Source of the DNA: Diprion similis
Taxonomy: Eukaryota; Arthropoda; Insecta; Hymenoptera; Diprionidae
Length of the DNA stretch: 64,000 nt
Direction: 5' to 3'
Assembly: GCF_021155765.1 (NCBI RefSeq)
Contig: NC_060111.1
Coordinates: 2,599,997 to 2,663,996 of the forward strand
A program made the translations under genes and the position numbers. The notes beneath the pieces were generated by a model. That model was not told where the DNA came from and did not search any database. It worked only from the letters and a program-made list of their open reading frames with translations. Of this stretch, positions 63,101 through 64,000 are shown one piece after another. The number at the start of each line of letters is the position of its first letter. Positions within the stretch are counted from its first letter, which is position 1.

Positions 63101-64000
63101 CGCCTCCCGTATCAATCCGATTTTCCATGATACACCCATGTTTAACCACAATGTGTATTTTCACGTAAAGTACCTCCTTGTCTCCTTCCCATCATATTCT
63201 AACTCTCAATAGGATATTCACGACCTATATTTGTTCATATTTCAAACTTGTTGGTTCCTCTTATGACTCAAAGGATACAATAAGTCACAGATCTAGCATG
63301 TTTCATTACTCAAGGGTTTATTATAAAATTTAGTGTAAAAATATCAATGTTTAAGCACGCTTATTTTCTAATAGAATGAAAAATTTTATTCATCTTTAAA
63401 ATTAAGCTTATTACATTTCTCCAATTTATCCTTTTATAATTATTGTTCAATTCGTTTGCCTAGTTGGTGAAAATTTTATGATACTTACAACGTGTTCAAT
63501 TCGTCTTCTAGCAAATATTAGTTTATGCATAAATACTGAAAATTCACGTAAATCAGTGACGCAACACTATTTTCCAACTGCAGTTGTCCCCTGGTCGAGA
63601 TGGGTCGGACACAGATATGGAGCCCACTGCTTCGCAATCGGCTGATTGTGAACCAACACCACCATTACAGAGACATGGGTCTAAAAGCAACTTCTTTCTA
63701 CCACCTGTAGAAGGTAGCGATTCTCCAAGGCACCCGCCATCTTCGCAACATCGTCATCCAATGCATTACCCCAGAGGCAGTCCACACCCAAGGCCAAGGT
63801 TTGAAATTTCTCCTACCGATTCTACATTTGAATTCATGATAAATAAATTATGACATAAATAATGACATCCCATGTAATACAAAGCTTTCTTATGTTCCTT
63901 CATGTTGTTCGTATATTTCATTGAACAAATTCTTTGATAGTAATTGAAACCTCATTTCGTATTCCAGAGGCATGGACGGATCCCGAAGTCATACTCCTGA
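60156..64000 (+). CDS. Zdhhc8: Palmitoyltransferase ZDHHC5/8 (N-terminal part, runs off the window)
   Basis: Exons 60156-60247, 60675-60793, 60917-61074, 61164-61336, 61481-61675, 61863-62007, 63584-63798 and 63968 onward; the rest lies beyond 64000. The order is two membrane segments, the cysteine-rich domain CRYY-to-DHHC with [20 protein letters not shown], then DHHC with catalytic Cys129, [12 protein letters not shown], and two more membrane segments. [16 protein letters not shown] marks the ZDHHC5/8 subfamily and excludes the other DHHC groups. The downstream exons encode the Ser/Pro-rich cytosolic tail. The enzyme S-acylates membrane and synaptic or endocytic proteins. The start [12 protein letters not shown] matches the family's short N-terminus, although the frame stays open 195 codons further upstream. 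The acceptor of exon 5 is the AG at 61479-61480; an AG at 61472-61473 would break the frame. Confidence 0.93.
62008..63583 (+). other. Intron 6 of ZDHHC5/8
   Basis: A 1,576 bp GT-AG intron, AT-rich, without repeats of note. It holds a possible alternative terminal exon at 63017-63091 (see findings). Confidence 0.7.
63017..63091 (+). other. Possible alternative terminal exon of ZDHHC5/8
   Basis: The acceptor TTCTTCTTTAG at 63016 opens a 24-codon frame in phase 0, compatible with the exon ending at 62007. It is rich in Ser, Thr and Glu and ends at TAG (63089-63091). Use of this exon would truncate the cytosolic tail. Supported only by sequence. Confidence 0.25.

Noticed and set aside
1-64000. 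tRNA, rRNA and known microRNA genes
   Set aside because: I looked for T-loop GGTTCRA boxes with matching acceptor stems and for familiar insect microRNA seeds and found none that held up; a covariance-model search would be decisive.

Overview
The window reads as nuclear DNA of an insect, most likely a hymenopteran (sawfly- or wasp-like; this rests on protein likeness only). Genes have GT-AG introns, short exons and Kozak-like starts. Spacers are full of AT, AC, GAT and AAT microsatellites, long poly(C) runs and small palindromic DNA transposons. There is no bacterial, viral or organellar gene set. All exon models below were built by hand from reading frame, splice sites and remembered protein families; no alignment program was available.

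Layout. Positions 1-3.9 kb are microsatellite-rich and probably hold the 3' UTR of a + strand gene lying off the left edge, ending at a poly(A) signal near 2452. CYP18A1, the ecdysteroid 26-hydroxylase P450, lies on the minus strand (6220-3954, five exons) with a TATA promoter near 6.55 kb. From 6.6 to 41.7 kb is a roughly 35 kb stretch with no convincing protein gene. It holds at least seven foldback or MITE-like elements, many simple repeats, one orphan TATA promoter with a first exon (34.83-35.16 kb), and a perfect-core IR-1 nuclear-receptor site 2.1 kb upstream of the CYP18A1 promoter.

From 41.9 kb the DNA becomes gene-dense: a YIL108W-like zinc metallopeptidase (+), glycolipid transfer protein GLTP (+), transition-zone protein TMEM17 (-), the RRM protein POLDIP3/SKAR (+), tRNA uracil-5-methyltransferase TRMT2A (+), a trihelix/MADF-like DNA-binding protein (-), and the palmitoyltransferase ZDHHC5/8 (+), which runs off the right edge. 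The last two start about 65 bp apart and look like a divergent pair sharing a promoter.

The right-hand genes are unrelated housekeeping functions (lipid transfer, cilium, mRNA export and translation, tRNA modification, palmitoylation) and form no pathway. The left half looks like a regulatory landscape around a hormone-inactivating P450. I did not find a clearly novel biological system. The best leads are the IR-1 site, the orphan promoter, transposons placed directly at the metallopeptidase and TMEM17 promoters, the start-codon-only first exon of the metallopeptidase, a GC-AG intron in TRMT2A, and a long in-frame open stretch in front of ZDHHC5/8.
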